The translations under genes were made by a program, and so were the position numbers. From Microcoleus sp. FACHB-61 (GTDB lineage: Bacteria; Cyanobacteriota; Cyanobacteriia; Cyanobacteriales; Microcoleaceae): a DNA stretch of 64,000 nucleotides. The notes beneath the pieces are model-generated. The model was not told the DNA's origin. It made no database searches and was given only the letters and a program-made list of their open reading frames with translations. Below, in pieces: positions 1-9,400 of the stretch (position 1 is the stretch's first letter; the number at the start of each line of letters is the position of its first letter). Location of the stretch: the NCBI GenBank assembly GCA_014695295.1, contig JACJNY010000041.1, positions 1-64,000 of the forward strand. The letters are read 5' to 3'.

Positions 1-304
1 GCCAGTTTACCCCATGTTTATTCCAGATGGAGACCAAATTATCTGTAAAACTTACATGACCAGAGTAGAGGGCGAGAATACGCGACTACGACATTATTTG
101 GCCAGACTTCATCGCAAGACACTGTGCTATTCTAAGTCGGGAGAAATGCTCAAACATTCAATCAGGTTAGTAATTCATTATCTTAAGTTTTGGGATGTTC
201 CGGTTCCCTATCCATCGTATCATTTCAATCGCGCTCAAACGAGGCAAATCGGGTAGCCAAAACATCCTTTGACCGCAGTTATCATACCTCCATTCAGCAA
301 CGCC
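1..304 (+). mobile_element. IS1-family insertion sequence, right-hand part
   Basis: The window opens inside an insertion sequence. Its transposase frame stops at 256, and a non-coding tail of about 48 bases runs to an end reading CAGCAACGCC at 295-304. Read outward on the other strand, this end begins GGCGTTGCTG, the type of terminal inverted repeat I associate with cyanobacterial IS1-like elements. A glycosyltransferase gene fragment on the opposite strand begins directly at this junction, so the element appears to have inserted into that gene. The left end lies outside the window, so completeness and the target duplication cannot be judged. Confidence 0.75.
2..256 (+). CDS. IS1 family transposase, C-terminal part (5' end outside window)
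   Basis: The frame is open from base 2, so this is the 3' part of a gene that starts left of the window; the ATG at 14 is internal. The product is the C-terminal end of an IS1-type (InsB-like) DDE transposase, which cuts and joins the ends of its element. The segment YLARLHRKTLCYSKS followed by MLKHSIRLVIHYLKFWDVPVP-type residues is the conserved IS1 C-terminus as I know the family. The last dozen residues beyond the proline-rich end are less typical. Catalytic residues lie upstream of the visible part and cannot be checked. Confidence 0.85.
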   Translation, partial: PVYPMFIPDGDQIICKTYMTRVEGENTRLRHYLARLHRKTLCYSKSGEMLKHSIRLVIHYLKFWDVPVPYPSYHFNRAQTRQIG

Positions 305-486
305 TAAATGTTTTCATATTCCGGGTGTTTTTCTAGAGCTGGTTTATTCCTAATATGGGTAACGAGGGTTGCATCAACTAAGTTGTTAATTTTTTGAAAA
401 AAATTGTATCCGACCAAAGGTACAGATGCCCAGTCAGGATTGCACTGCTCTACAATTAGTAAAACTTTTAATTTTTTATTACTCAT
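304..486 (-). pseudogene. glycosyltransferase (GT4-like), N-terminal fragment cut by IS1
   Basis: A 60-residue frame starts with MSNKKLKVLLIVEQCNPDW and runs through GYNFFQKINNLVDATLVTH, a typical N-terminal Rossmann half of a GT-B/group 1 sugar transferase. Such proteins are normally several hundred residues long. The frame stops at a TAG at 304-306 whose last base comes from the end of the IS1-type element, so the stop is created by the insertion junction. The rest of the gene may lie beyond the element, left of the window. It heads the same leftward polysaccharide gene group as its right-hand neighbours. A product from this fragment is unlikely to be active. Confidence 0.8.
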
Positions 487-532
487 TTGTTTGCTACTCA
501 GGGGTTGACTTTCTGGGACGTTAGCGGTAATT

Positions 533-1546
533 CTAGCTGGCTGAATTAATAGATTTGGTGGTTTTGTATTCGATTAGCTTGCTCTGCTGCCCCAGCAATC
601 GGCGCTGGTGAAACTGGATTTGACCTTGTAGCTGGGGAAATTTGGCTAATACGCAAGACAAAGCGTAGATGGCAGCGTCTTTAGTTGCGATCTCCCGATG
701 CTTTACATAATAGTTATATGTGCGATAGGTTGCTAAGGGGTAGCCACCCAATAGTAACAGGCTCCAGCCTTCTGTCGGCAATGCCATTGCCAAGGCTAAT
801 GCTGGTAAGACTAATCCCCAAAACCAGGTGCTTTGGGTTTCTTTGACCCAATGGCGCTCCGGTTCGCTTCCGTGCATCCAGGAACCCTCGGCGTAGGCGT
901 GACCTGCTCTTTGAGCGCGTTTCCACCACTGAGCGAAACTGGTCATTTGCGCGTCGTGCAGGGTCATTTCTGCATCTAAGCGGAGGATTTTCCAACCTTT
1001 TTGGCGCAACCGGACGCACAGTTCTGGTTCTTCGCCGGCTATTAGTGCAGGATTGAAACCCTCGACTTGCTGAAATGCTGAGGCGCGCATCATGGAATCG
1101 CCACCGCAGGCTTTGGTTTCGCCAACGGGGGTATCCCACTCGATGTCGCACAATTGGTTGTAGATGCTGGCTTCGGGGTATCGTTCGCGCCTCCGCCCGC
1201 ATACTGCTGCTACCTCGGGTTTGGCGGCGAGTTCGCTGTAAGCCCGATCGATCCAGCCGTCAACGATTTCGCAGTCGCCGTCTACAAATTGGACAAATTC
1301 GATGTCTGGAACTAATTGCAGCAAGCGGGCAAAGCCTTCATTTCTGGCGCGTGCTGCGGTAAACGGTATAGATAGGTCGAGTTCAACTGTATCGGCTCCG
1401 ATCGATCGGGCTAACTCTAAGCTACCGTCTGTTGAGCCGGAATCGACGTAGACGACGCGGGCAACTTTGTCTGTGGCTGAGACTAAGCACTGGCGCAGGC
1501 GCTGCCCTTCATTTCGTCCGATCGCCACTAATCCAATTTGTTTCAA
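533..1546 (-). CDS. glycosyltransferase family 2 protein
   Basis: A 337-residue GT-A fold inverting glycosyltransferase, expected to move a sugar from a nucleotide-sugar donor to a polysaccharide or lipid acceptor at the inner membrane. The N-terminus (IGLVAIGRNEGQRLRQCL) is the usual GT2 start, followed by VVYVDSGSTDGS near residue 35 and a DXD-type metal/donor site FVDGDCE near residue 90. The GEEPELCVRLRQKGWKI segment near residue 170 carries the ED-type acceptor motif. A hydrophobic stretch around 245-275 (LVLPALALAMALP, LLLLGGYPLA) should anchor it in the membrane. Donor and acceptor cannot be told from sequence. It lies next to two hexapeptide acetyltransferases, which fits exopolysaccharide assembly. 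Confidence 0.85.
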   Translation of the reverse strand: MKQIGLVAIGRNEGQRLRQCLVSATDKVARVVYVDSGSTDGSLELARSIGADTVELDLSIPFTAARARNEGFARLLQLVPDIEFVQFVDGDCEIVDGWIDRAYSELAAKPEVAAVCGRRRERYPEASIYNQLCDIEWDTPVGETKACGGDSMMRASAFQQVEGFNPALIAGEEPELCVRLRQKGWKILRLDAEMTLHDAQMTSFAQWWKRAQRAGHAYAEGSWMHGSEPERHWVKETQSTWFWGLVLPALALAMALPTEGWSLLLLGGYPLATYRTYNYYVKHREIATKDAAIYALSCVLAKFPQLQGQIQFHQRRLLGQQSKLIEYKTTKSINSAS

Positions 1547-1645
1547 GTTTTACCTCTTGAATTCGACTACTGAGCAGTTCCTTTTATATTTTAATAAAAG
1601 TAGAGCTAATTTCCTAATTTTTCTGCGACTTCTAGAAATTATTTT

Positions 1646-2161
1646 TCAGACTCCCTGGGTTTTTTTTTCGATTATTTTTGCCGGTATTCCTACGGCGGTT
1701 GCACCTGGTGGCACGTCACAAATCACCACAGCATTGGCACCAATCAAAGCATGATCGCCGATCGTTACGGAGCGAATAATTTTCGCTCCTGCACCGATAT
1801 CGACGTGACCGCCGATTTTGACATCAGCAACAATTGTCACCTGTTGAAGAATCAGACAGTTAGGGCCAATGGAAGCACTGGGATGAATGACAATGCCATT
1901 AGGATGAGGCAGCAGCAGTCCTCCTTGTATTTGGCAGTTTAAAGGGATGTCTGTTGCAGTTACAACGCTCCAGAATCGATACTCGATGATGTTCAAACGG
2001 CAGAAAAAATAGCCTAAAATCCCACCCTGCTGCTGCCACTTTTGATAGTTGCGGATAGATTTGAGCAGTTGGCGACTAGGCTCCCACCACTTGCTGGGTT
2101 TTTCGCGGCTCCAGTCTGCTTCTGTAGCAGAAACGATTGGCTTAGTGACTGACTCAACCAT
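1646..2161 (-). CDS. hexapeptide-repeat (serine O-acetyltransferase-like) acetyltransferase
   Basis: The product is a trimeric left-handed beta-helix acyltransferase of the serine acetyltransferase/colanic acid acetyltransferase type, likely acetylating a sugar in the neighbouring polysaccharide pathway. The C-terminal half shows hexapeptide repeats (GIVIHPSASIGPNCLI, VKIGGHVDIGAGAKI, VTIGDHALIGANAVV) and ends with the family signature VPPGATAVGIPAKII. The open frame extends upstream to 2290, but that stretch is unlike the family; I place the start at the ATG at 2161 (MVESVTKPIV), giving 171 residues. It is a paralogue of the next gene to the right. True serine acetyltransferases (CysE) are longer at the N-terminus, so a cysteine-pathway role is less likely. 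Confidence 0.8.
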   Translation of the reverse strand: MVESVTKPIVSATEADWSREKPSKWWEPSRQLLKSIRNYQKWQQQGGILGYFFCRLNIIEYRFWSVVTATDIPLNCQIQGGLLLPHPNGIVIHPSASIGPNCLILQQVTIVADVKIGGHVDIGAGAKIIRSVTIGDHALIGANAVVICDVPPGATAVGIPAKIIEKKTQGV

Positions 2162-2305
2162 TGTTTGTGCAATATTTTGATGATGTTGACAATTGTGCCT
2201 ATTGGTGCAGTTTACCTTAACAGGGATCTCTAACTTGACTAGGTAGATTGATTGAATCTCCGCAGAGTTATAGAAGGAAGAAAAAGGCACAAGGAAGACA
2301 ATGAT

Positions 2306-2887
2306 TTAAGTATTGTTTTCAGCAGGGCGGGATTTGATAATTTTGGCTGGGATACCAACGGCAGTTTGACCGGCAGGAATGTCTGATAAAACTACGGCGT
2401 TTGCTCCGATATTTACGTCGTCTCCCAAGTTTACTTTTCCGAGGATTTTTGCGCCGGCGCCGACGTTAACCCGATCGCCCAATTGAGGGGATTCTAGCGG
2501 TTTGTCCAAATAGCGGTTTCCCATGGTGACGCCTTGGCGGATAATGCAGTCGTCGCCGATCGTACAATATCCGTGAATAATAATAGCGTTTTGATGTTCA
2601 ATCACCACGCGACGACCGAGCTTCACAGTGTAAGGCAAATCTATGCCGTAGGTGTTGCGGACTTTTCGGTAGAGCGATCGATAAAGAATGCTCAAAGGAG
2701 CCCGCAGTAGCTTGGGTTCAACTTTCATTCTCCAGACACCGAAGCGTTGAACTGCTACGGCACGAAATCCCGGTTTTGTCCAATCCCGACCATGAGCAAT
2801 CCAGTCTTCTTTAATTTGCTGCCACAGTCCCAGGGCGGGGGTTTCTACTTGATTTTCACTGGTGATTAAGTTTTGCTCAGTTACCAT
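2306..2887 (-). CDS. hexapeptide-repeat serine O-acetyltransferase-like protein
   Basis: A 193-residue acetyltransferase with an N-terminal helical part (about residues 20-80, including KPGFRAVAVQRFGVWR) and a left-handed beta-helix C-terminus: VVIEHQNAIIIHGYCTIGDDCIIRQ, VNVGAGAKILGKVNLGDDVNIGANAVV, then IPAGQTAVGIPAKII. The H residues in IEHQNAIIIHG correspond to catalytic-type histidines in this fold. It is clearly related to the neighbour at 1646-2161 and lies 144 bases upstream of it on the same strand, so they may be co-transcribed. Such genes sit in many cyanobacterial exopolysaccharide loci and are often annotated as serine acetyltransferase; the actual acceptor is unknown. The start at 2887 is the first in-frame ATG and fits family length. 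Confidence 0.82.
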   Translation of the reverse strand: MVTEQNLITSENQVETPALGLWQQIKEDWIAHGRDWTKPGFRAVAVQRFGVWRMKVEPKLLRAPLSILYRSLYRKVRNTYGIDLPYTVKLGRRVVIEHQNAIIIHGYCTIGDDCIIRQGVTMGNRYLDKPLESPQLGDRVNVGAGAKILGKVNLGDDVNIGANAVVLSDIPAGQTAVGIPAKIIKSRPAENNT

Positions 2888-3085
2888 AAGCTCTAATTCA
2901 CACTATTTATTGTTTACTCTATTGCTTGACGGCCACGATATTAATTGGTTTCTCAGGTTTTTGAGGAAGGAGCAACCCGGTTTTATCGATCGTCAAGAAT
3001 ACTAATTTCTGGGCTGCATCATAAAAAATTTTGCTTGCCTAGGTTAACCTGGTTGATTTGGCTTTGACGGATTTACCAGCTCCCT

Positions 3086-4096
3086 TTAAAAGTTTTTTGA
3101 TTTTTCAATCTTACCTCCCTTAAAAAATACACTATTCAATACAAAATCCCTGAGTAATTTTGGTGGATCGCCATCGGGTTTGCCTTGAAGTACGCGGCGC
3201 ACCCTCCAGGCTGCAAAACCCGAAGCCCAGGATACATCAGTTAATGCTGTGTAAACCAAGCCGTAGTTTTTGATAAAGTACCTACGCCGGGAATCAAACC
3301 AATAGGTCGGCAACCGCTTGGCGGGCTTTTTGGTGTCAGTGACACCTGAGCTTTGACCGACTAGGTGGACAACGCGACTTTCAGGTACATACCAGCAACT
3401 CCACCCAGCTTTATGAGCTTGCAGGCAAAAGTCCATTTCTTCGCAGTACATGAAATAAGCTTCGTCCATCAAGCCAATCTTTTCAAATACTTCGCGACGG
3501 ACGATCATGCTAGCTCCAGCTACCCAATCAGTTTGACAGGTTTCTTGGGAAATGGGAGGCGCTGCGGCCCAGTTGGCTAATAACTTCGATATAAAGCCTG
3601 TCCGCCAACCGAAATCGAGTTCGGTCAAGATGTTGTGAAACCGAAAAGCTGACTCCTGGGGGGTGCCGTCGGGGTCTTCTAAACGACTGCCGGCGATGCC
3701 GGCGTCGGGATGAGTGTCCATGAAATCGACCAAGGCTTTTAAAGCACCGGGGCGAACTACGGTGTCTGGGTTGAGCAGCAGGAAGTAAGGGGGGGGATTG
3801 GTGGATTGCAAGGCGGGACGGATCAGGGCGTTGTTGCCGAAGGCAAATCCGCCGTTGCGGTCTAGGGGAACGAAGGATGCCCATTCGCTCCAGCCTTCTG
3901 AGGCGATCGCGCTGCCAATCTCTTCGACTGAGCGATCGCCTGAAGCATTGTCGGCAACTGCAACCCGCATACCTGGCAGCGATTGCACTTCGCTAACTAG
4001 AGAGCGCAAGCAGTCAATTGTCAAACTAGGGGTTCGGTAGTTAACAATGACAACCAGCAGTGGATAGGGGTGATTGGACTGGCTGGCGTTCGACAT
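3086..4096 (-). CDS. glycosyltransferase family 2 protein (rhamnosyltransferase-like)
   Basis: A 336-residue GT2 enzyme of the WbbL/rhamnosyltransferase-like group. The N-terminus PLLVVIVNYRTPSLTIDCLRSL is the hallmark start; VAVADNASGDRS near residue 47 is the nucleotide-binding strand; FLLLNPDTVVRPGAL near residue 105 carries the DXD-equivalent NPD; WVAGASMIVRREVFEKIGLMDEAYFMYCEEMDF near residue 190-225 is the conserved acceptor/catalytic region with the EE(M)D motif. No membrane segment is evident, so it probably works at the cytoplasmic membrane face. About 200 bases with no recognisable feature separate it from the acetyltransferase downstream. It forms part of a leftward polysaccharide group. 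Confidence 0.87.
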   Translation of the reverse strand: MSNASQSNHPYPLLVVIVNYRTPSLTIDCLRSLVSEVQSLPGMRVAVADNASGDRSVEEIGSAIASEGWSEWASFVPLDRNGGFAFGNNALIRPALQSTNPPPYFLLLNPDTVVRPGALKALVDFMDTHPDAGIAGSRLEDPDGTPQESAFRFHNILTELDFGWRTGFISKLLANWAAAPPISQETCQTDWVAGASMIVRREVFEKIGLMDEAYFMYCEEMDFCLQAHKAGWSCWYVPESRVVHLVGQSSGVTDTKKPAKRLPTYWFDSRRRYFIKNYGLVYTALTDVSWASGFAAWRVRRVLQGKPDGDPPKLLRDFVLNSVFFKGGKIEKSKNF

Positions 4097-4238
4097 AAGT
4101 ACCGTTGTTGGTGTAACAACTTTTTAGCTCAAGTTGTACCGATCTGGCAAGCAGGAGCGATCGCTAATAGTATTTTTGGTTGTTTGGGTGAGGGAGACAG
4201 TTTTTTGTGCCATATTTCGGAAGTCTCGCCGCTCTGCA

Positions 4239-5156
4239 TCAAAGTCGGTACTGCCTGTAGGCTTGACTTGCGGCTCGGTGCAGCAGCGAATGCCGGTAAA
4301 CTAACCCATTCATGTCGTCGGAATAGCCACCGCCAATCACACAGGCAACGGGATAACCCCCCGCCAAACACGCCGTCAAAACTTGCATTTCCCGGCGAAA
4401 TAAGCCCGTATCAGTTAAAGCTAATTTTCCCAGTTTGTCGCCGTGATGAGGGTCTACTCCGGCATCGTACAAAACTAAATCTGGCTTGACATTTGAAAGC
4501 AAATTTGGTAAGAATTTATCCAATGTTTGTAAGTATTCGTCGTCCTCCATACCGACAGGCAAAGGTACATCTAAATCGCTTTTTTGTTTAGTGCCGGGAA
4601 AATTAACCTCGCAGTGCATCGAGAAAGTAAAAACACTGCTGTCATCTTGGAAAATGACGGCAGTTCCGTCTCCTTGGTGCACGTCTAAATCGACAATTAA
4701 AACTTTGCGCACTAAACCAATTTTTTGCAAAACGCGAGAGGCGATCGCCAAATCATTAAAAATACAAAAACCAGACCCAAAAGTAGGAAAGGCGTGATGA
4801 GTTCCGCCTGCTGTATTGCAAGCCAAACCGCATTCTAAAGCTAGCTTGGCAGTTAGTACCGTCCCTGCAACTGCAGTGCAAGTGCGGTTAGCAAGGGCCC
4901 GACTCCAAGGCAGACCAATTCGCCGCTGAGCTTTTTCATCAAGCGTCCCGTTGCAGTAAGCTTGAACGTAGCGGTGGTCGTGGACTAATTCAATCCATTC
5001 TTGAGGCGGAAGTTCGGGAGCGTGAAATTGCGATTTATCTGCTACCCCGTCCGCGAGCAGCATCTGGTAAAGCATCCGAAACTTTGCCATCGGGAAGCGG
5101 TGATCCGGTGGCAGGGGTGCAACGTAATCTTCGTGGTAAATAATTGGTAAGTCCAT
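4239..5156 (-). CDS. histone deacetylase family (acetyl-amine hydrolase) protein
   Basis: A zinc-dependent deacetylase of the arginase/HDAC superfamily (AcuC/Hos3-like bacterial branch), which removes acetyl groups from amines or acetyl-lysine. Visible motifs: HEDYVAPLPPDHRFPMAKF at the start, GGTHHAF (the catalytic HH pair), GFCIFNDLAIA, VLIVDLDVHQGDGTA (zinc-binding D and H) and LYDAGVDPHHGDKLG (second zinc Asp), ending with a GGGYS loop. The frame is open back to 5207, but the family starts at the ATG at 5156 (MDLPIIYHED), giving 305 residues. The natural substrate in cyanobacteria is unknown; polyamine or acetoin-type substrates are possible. It is divergent with the gene at 5237, leaving an 80-base shared control region. 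Confidence 0.88.
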   Translation of the reverse strand: MDLPIIYHEDYVAPLPPDHRFPMAKFRMLYQMLLADGVADKSQFHAPELPPQEWIELVHDHRYVQAYCNGTLDEKAQRRIGLPWSRALANRTCTAVAGTVLTAKLALECGLACNTAGGTHHAFPTFGSGFCIFNDLAIASRVLQKIGLVRKVLIVDLDVHQGDGTAVIFQDDSSVFTFSMHCEVNFPGTKQKSDLDVPLPVGMEDDEYLQTLDKFLPNLLSNVKPDLVLYDAGVDPHHGDKLGKLALTDTGLFRREMQVLTACLAGGYPVACVIGGGYSDDMNGLVYRHSLLHRAASQAYRQYRL

Positions 5157-5236
5157 TAAGATGATTGTAGAACGAATGAATCTCCAATGGAAAGCCTGCA
5201 ATCTCAAGTTTAAATTCGCTGGAGAACCTGTGTTAT

Positions 5237-5746
5237 ATGCAACAACTAAAAACAGTCTGGCAGTCCGGCAGGAACAACCCCGAAAATGCTGACAGCCTCG
5301 ATAATATCAGTCAGTGGTGGGCCAACCTCAACGGCAAAGAAATTAGCTGGGTAGAGCGGCTGATTCCGCAAATCGGCGGTCTGAGCGAAATTCACTGGCA
5401 CCCCCAGCGTTTTGACGAAACATTTGTGATAGTCAATCCAGAAATTCGTGAAGATACTCTCTATTGGTACAAACGCGGTTCTCCTGTCCAACGTAACAAC
5501 ACTGTTCACAAACTGGAACTAGACAACCTGCAACAGCAATTGTACATCTATCCTCAGTTAGAATCAGAAATGGTAATTTGCATAGGATTTCCCGAAGCTA
5601 AATATCAAACACTTGAATTGAACAATCCCGAAATCGCCTTGAGGGGAGATAATATTCTGCTGCTGTGGGAGGCTGACAGAGAACTTGAAATTAAAATCTC
5701 CCTCAGCGAGGAAAATATTGCTAAACTTAAGGAATTGCTAGCATAG
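5237..5746 (+). CDS. conserved hypothetical protein
   Basis: A 169-residue soluble protein I do not recognise. It is acidic, with alternating strand-like segments (YWYKRGSPVQRNN, LYIYPQLESEMVICIGFPEA, ILLLWEADRELEIKISL) and a helical C-terminus ending NIAKLKELLA; there is no signal peptide, membrane segment or cysteine cluster. Base composition and codon use match neighbours, and no competing frame on the other strand carries a domain. The start is the ATG at 5237. It is transcribed divergently from the deacetylase-like gene. Confidence 0.6.
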   Translation: MQQLKTVWQSGRNNPENADSLDNISQWWANLNGKEISWVERLIPQIGGLSEIHWHPQRFDETFVIVNPEIREDTLYWYKRGSPVQRNNTVHKLELDNLQQQLYIYPQLESEMVICIGFPEAKYQTLELNNPEIALRGDNILLLWEADRELEIKISLSEENIAKLKELLA

Positions 5747-6430
5747 AAACGACTGAGAAAAGAGTTTATACCGTTGGCATTAAGTGCGGGCTGGTCGCTC
5801 TATAATCTTAGTTACCTATAAATATCTTAAGACTTACGCGCGGGTGCGAAGCAACGGGGTTTTTTCACGAAAAGACGCGTTGCAGCCCGGGGCAAGAGTA
5901 AAAACCCGGTGGCTTCGCGTCTGGCGGCGTCCAGGTCTGTATCTCTGCTAAAAGCCTTTGAAGGTGGCAGCAGAATGCCAAGAAGCTGGCGAGATCCTCC
6001 TGGGATTTTTAACCCTAAAGTCAACCAAAAAACAGTCCAGGGCGCATCAACCGGGTTGGATGTACTAAAATACCTTGTCGCAGCCGTTGAACAGAGTTAA
6101 AAAAATCGGTTTCTTTGGTCTGGACTGCCTAAGTCCTGATTTTTTTTCTGCCTACCTAATTTTTGCAGCAAATAATGAGATTTATTTTGCAATAAAATAT
6201 GACCAAAATGCGGTTGATTTGAGTTGCGAACTTAAGACAAGCAGCCAAAAAGTGGGACGAATAGAAGGTGCGTTAGTCGATCGGCTAATATCTAAAATTA
6301 ATCCTCTGTTTGCTGAGGTTAAAAAGGATTGATGAATGATTTGCGATAGAAGAGAATGGCTAGATTTATTAAATCAATCATCAATCTACTGCTAGCACTA
6401 GAAAATTTATAATGGCAAGCAAGACAAAAA
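5747..6430. other. intergenic stretch without a convincing gene
   Basis: About 680 bases. A GC-rich patch at roughly 5830-6020 (starting AAGACTTACGCGCGGG) differs in composition from the AT-rich rest and looks like a dispersed repeat. Open frames here (5909-6100, and 6075-6332 starting only with TTG) have no recognisable domain or ribosome site. Just before the next gene there is a TATAAT at 6408-6413 without a good -35 partner, a plausible promoter for the kinase at 6431. Confidence 0.4.
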
Positions 6431-9400
6431 ATGATATTTAAAAAAGAAACTATTAACATTTTAATTATTGACGATCAGCCCCATAACCTCCGGTTTATAT
6501 CAAATATATTAACGAAAGAAGGGTATAAAGTTCAGCGGGCGATTTCGGGAGAAATGGCGGTAAATGCTAATTATACCGTTCTCCCAGACTTGATTTTGCT
6601 AGATGTTGCCATGCCAAAAATGAATGGCTACGAAGTCTGCGAAAGACTGAAAGCTAACGAAAAAACTCGGGAAATTCCGATTATTTTCTTGAGCATTTTT
6701 AATGAAACTTTTCACAAAGTCAAAGCTTTTGAAGTCGGCGGTGTAGACTACATTACTAAGCCTTTTCAAGTGGAAGAAGTTTTAGTGCGGATCGAAAGTC
6801 AGTTGACTATACAACAGCTATCGAAACAATTAAAAGAACAGAATGCCCAACTGCAACGAGAGGTAGAATTTCGCAAGCGGACAGAAGAATCACTCCGGGA
6901 AAGCCAAGCGCGGTTGCAGAAATTGGCGGTCAATATACCGGGAGTTCTTTATCAATTTATAAAGAAGCCTGATGGAAGTTTCAAATTTGAATATATTAGT
7001 TATGCTTGTCGGGATATTTACGAATTAGAGAGTGAGGAAATATTTAAAAATCCTGACTTGTGCTTCGATCAAAATCATCCAGATGATCGACAATATCTGG
7101 AAGAACTAATTGCGGCTAGCGCTCAAAGTTTAGAACCTTTTGCCTTTGAATGGCGGATTGTTACGCCGTCGGGTAAACTCAAATGGCTGCAATCTAATTC
7201 TAGACCAGAAATGCGCGATAATGGCGATATTGTTTGGTATGGCGTAATTTTTGATATCAGCGATCGCAAGCAAGCAGAAATAGAAATGGCTGAAGCTAAA
7301 GCTGCTTTAGAACGGCAAGTTCAGCGAGAATTGCTGATTGCAAAAATAACTCAAGAAATTCGATCGAGCTTGCAGCCCGAACAAATATTTCAAATAGCTG
7401 CTACTCAAATCGGTCTGGCATTCTGCGCCAATCGTTGTTTGATTCATACTTACGTTACTACCCCCCAAGTCGATATTCCTCTGGCGGCAGAGTATCTGGA
7501 ACCCGAGTGCGAATCTATTTGGAACGTACCCATTCCAATTTGGGGCAATCCTCACGTCATACAAATGATGATACAAGATATGGCGATCGCCTCCAACAAT
7601 GTTTACTCAGACCCTCTTTTGCAAGCTGTTCAACCGATTTGCCACAAGGTTGGGTTGAAATCGATGCTGGCAATTCGCACTTCCTACCAAGGCAGGGCAA
7701 ACGGCGCTATCTGTTTGCACCAGTGCGATCGCTACCGGGAATGGACATCCGATGAAATCGACTTGTTAGAAGCTGTGGCGGCTCAAGTAGGGATTGCGCT
7801 AGCTCAAGCTCAACTGATCGATCGAGAAAAAACCCGGCTTGAGCAGCTCGATCGGCAAAATAAACTGCTGCAAGCAGAAATTCGCACCCGCATCTGCGCT
7901 GAGCAAGCTCTGCAAGAATCTGAAGCAGAATTGCGGGCTATTTTTGCCGCCATGACTGACACAGTTTTAGTGAGAAATGCAGAAGGGCGCTGCCTCAAAA
8001 TCGCTCCGACAGGATCAACGAATTTGGTGAAGCCTCCAAGCGAAATGATTGACAAAACCGTCCACGAAGTCTTACCGGAACCTGTGGCAGATTTGGTATT
8101 AAATGCCATCCAACAAGTTCTCAGTACGCAGCAAAGCATCAATGTTGAATATAGCTTTAGACTCGGAGAGCGTGAAGTTTGCCTCGACGCTAAAGTTTCT
8201 CCGCTTACTCCAGATTCAGTAATTATTGTAGCGCGAGATATTAGCGTTCGCAAACAAACAGAATCTGCACTCAGAGAAAGCCAGCACTTCATTCAAGCGA
8301 TCGCCGATTCCAATCCCAACCTATTGTACGTTTACGATGTAATTGAACAGCGGAATGTCTACAGCAACCGACAACTTTTGACGATGCTCGGATACACCAC
8401 CCGAGAAATACAAGATATGGGGACAGAAATGATGTCAACGCTGATGAACCCCGAGGATTTGCCAGCTTTTTTTGAAAATATCCAAAAATGGGAGCGAGCC
8501 AAAGACGGCGATATCATTCAATTTCAATACCGAATGAAACACAAAAACGGTGAATGGCGGTGGCTGCACAGTTGGGATACAGTATTTCTCAGAACAACTG
8601 ACGGTAAACCCAAACAAATTCTCGGCGCCGCTAATGACATCACAGACCGCAAATTAGCCGAAGAGAAACTGCTAGCATCGCAGCAAAGAATCTCGTTTTT
8701 ATTGCAGCAAACGCCGCTCGCAGTTATCGAGTTAAACCTCAATTTAGAAATTATCACTTGGAATCCCGCGGCCGTTGCTATTTTTGGCTACAGCGAGCAA
8801 GAAGCGATCGGTCGAGTCGCCTCCGATTTGATCGTACCTCAAAGCTACCACCAGCAAATATCTGAGATTTTGAATCACGGCTTGAACGCCAAATCTAGCG
8901 GCACTTCGGAAAATCTGACCAAAGACGGCAGAATTATCATCTGCGAGTGGTACAATACTCAGCTAATTGACGATAACGGTACAGCGATCGGCATTGCTTT
9001 AATGGCTGTAGATATTACCGAACGCAAGCAAGCAGAAACCGAACTGCAAGAAAGTGCTTTACGGCAAAGAGCGATCGCCCGCATCATTGAAAGAATGCGG
9101 CAGACTTTAGATATCCGAGAAATTTTTCACGCCACAACCCGAGAATTACGCCAAACCATGAAGTGCGATCGAGTCGCAATTTACCGTTTCAATCCAGACT
9201 GGAGCGGCGAATTTGTTGCGGAATCCCGTGACCACAAGTGGGTTTCTTTCATCCAAGCACAGGAACTCGATTCTAACCTTACTGAAGGCGCTTTAGACAG
9301 CGACCGCTGCGTCGTCAAAGAATTAGATAGCCCCTCACAAGAAGTACGCGATACCTATTTGCAAGAAACCCAAGGCGGGCCCTACAGCCGAGGTACAACT

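Noticed and set aside
5909-6332. Two + strand frames before the large kinase
   Set aside because: No recognisable domains, no ribosome sites; one starts only with TTG; the composition fits a dispersed repeat followed by AT-rich spacer.
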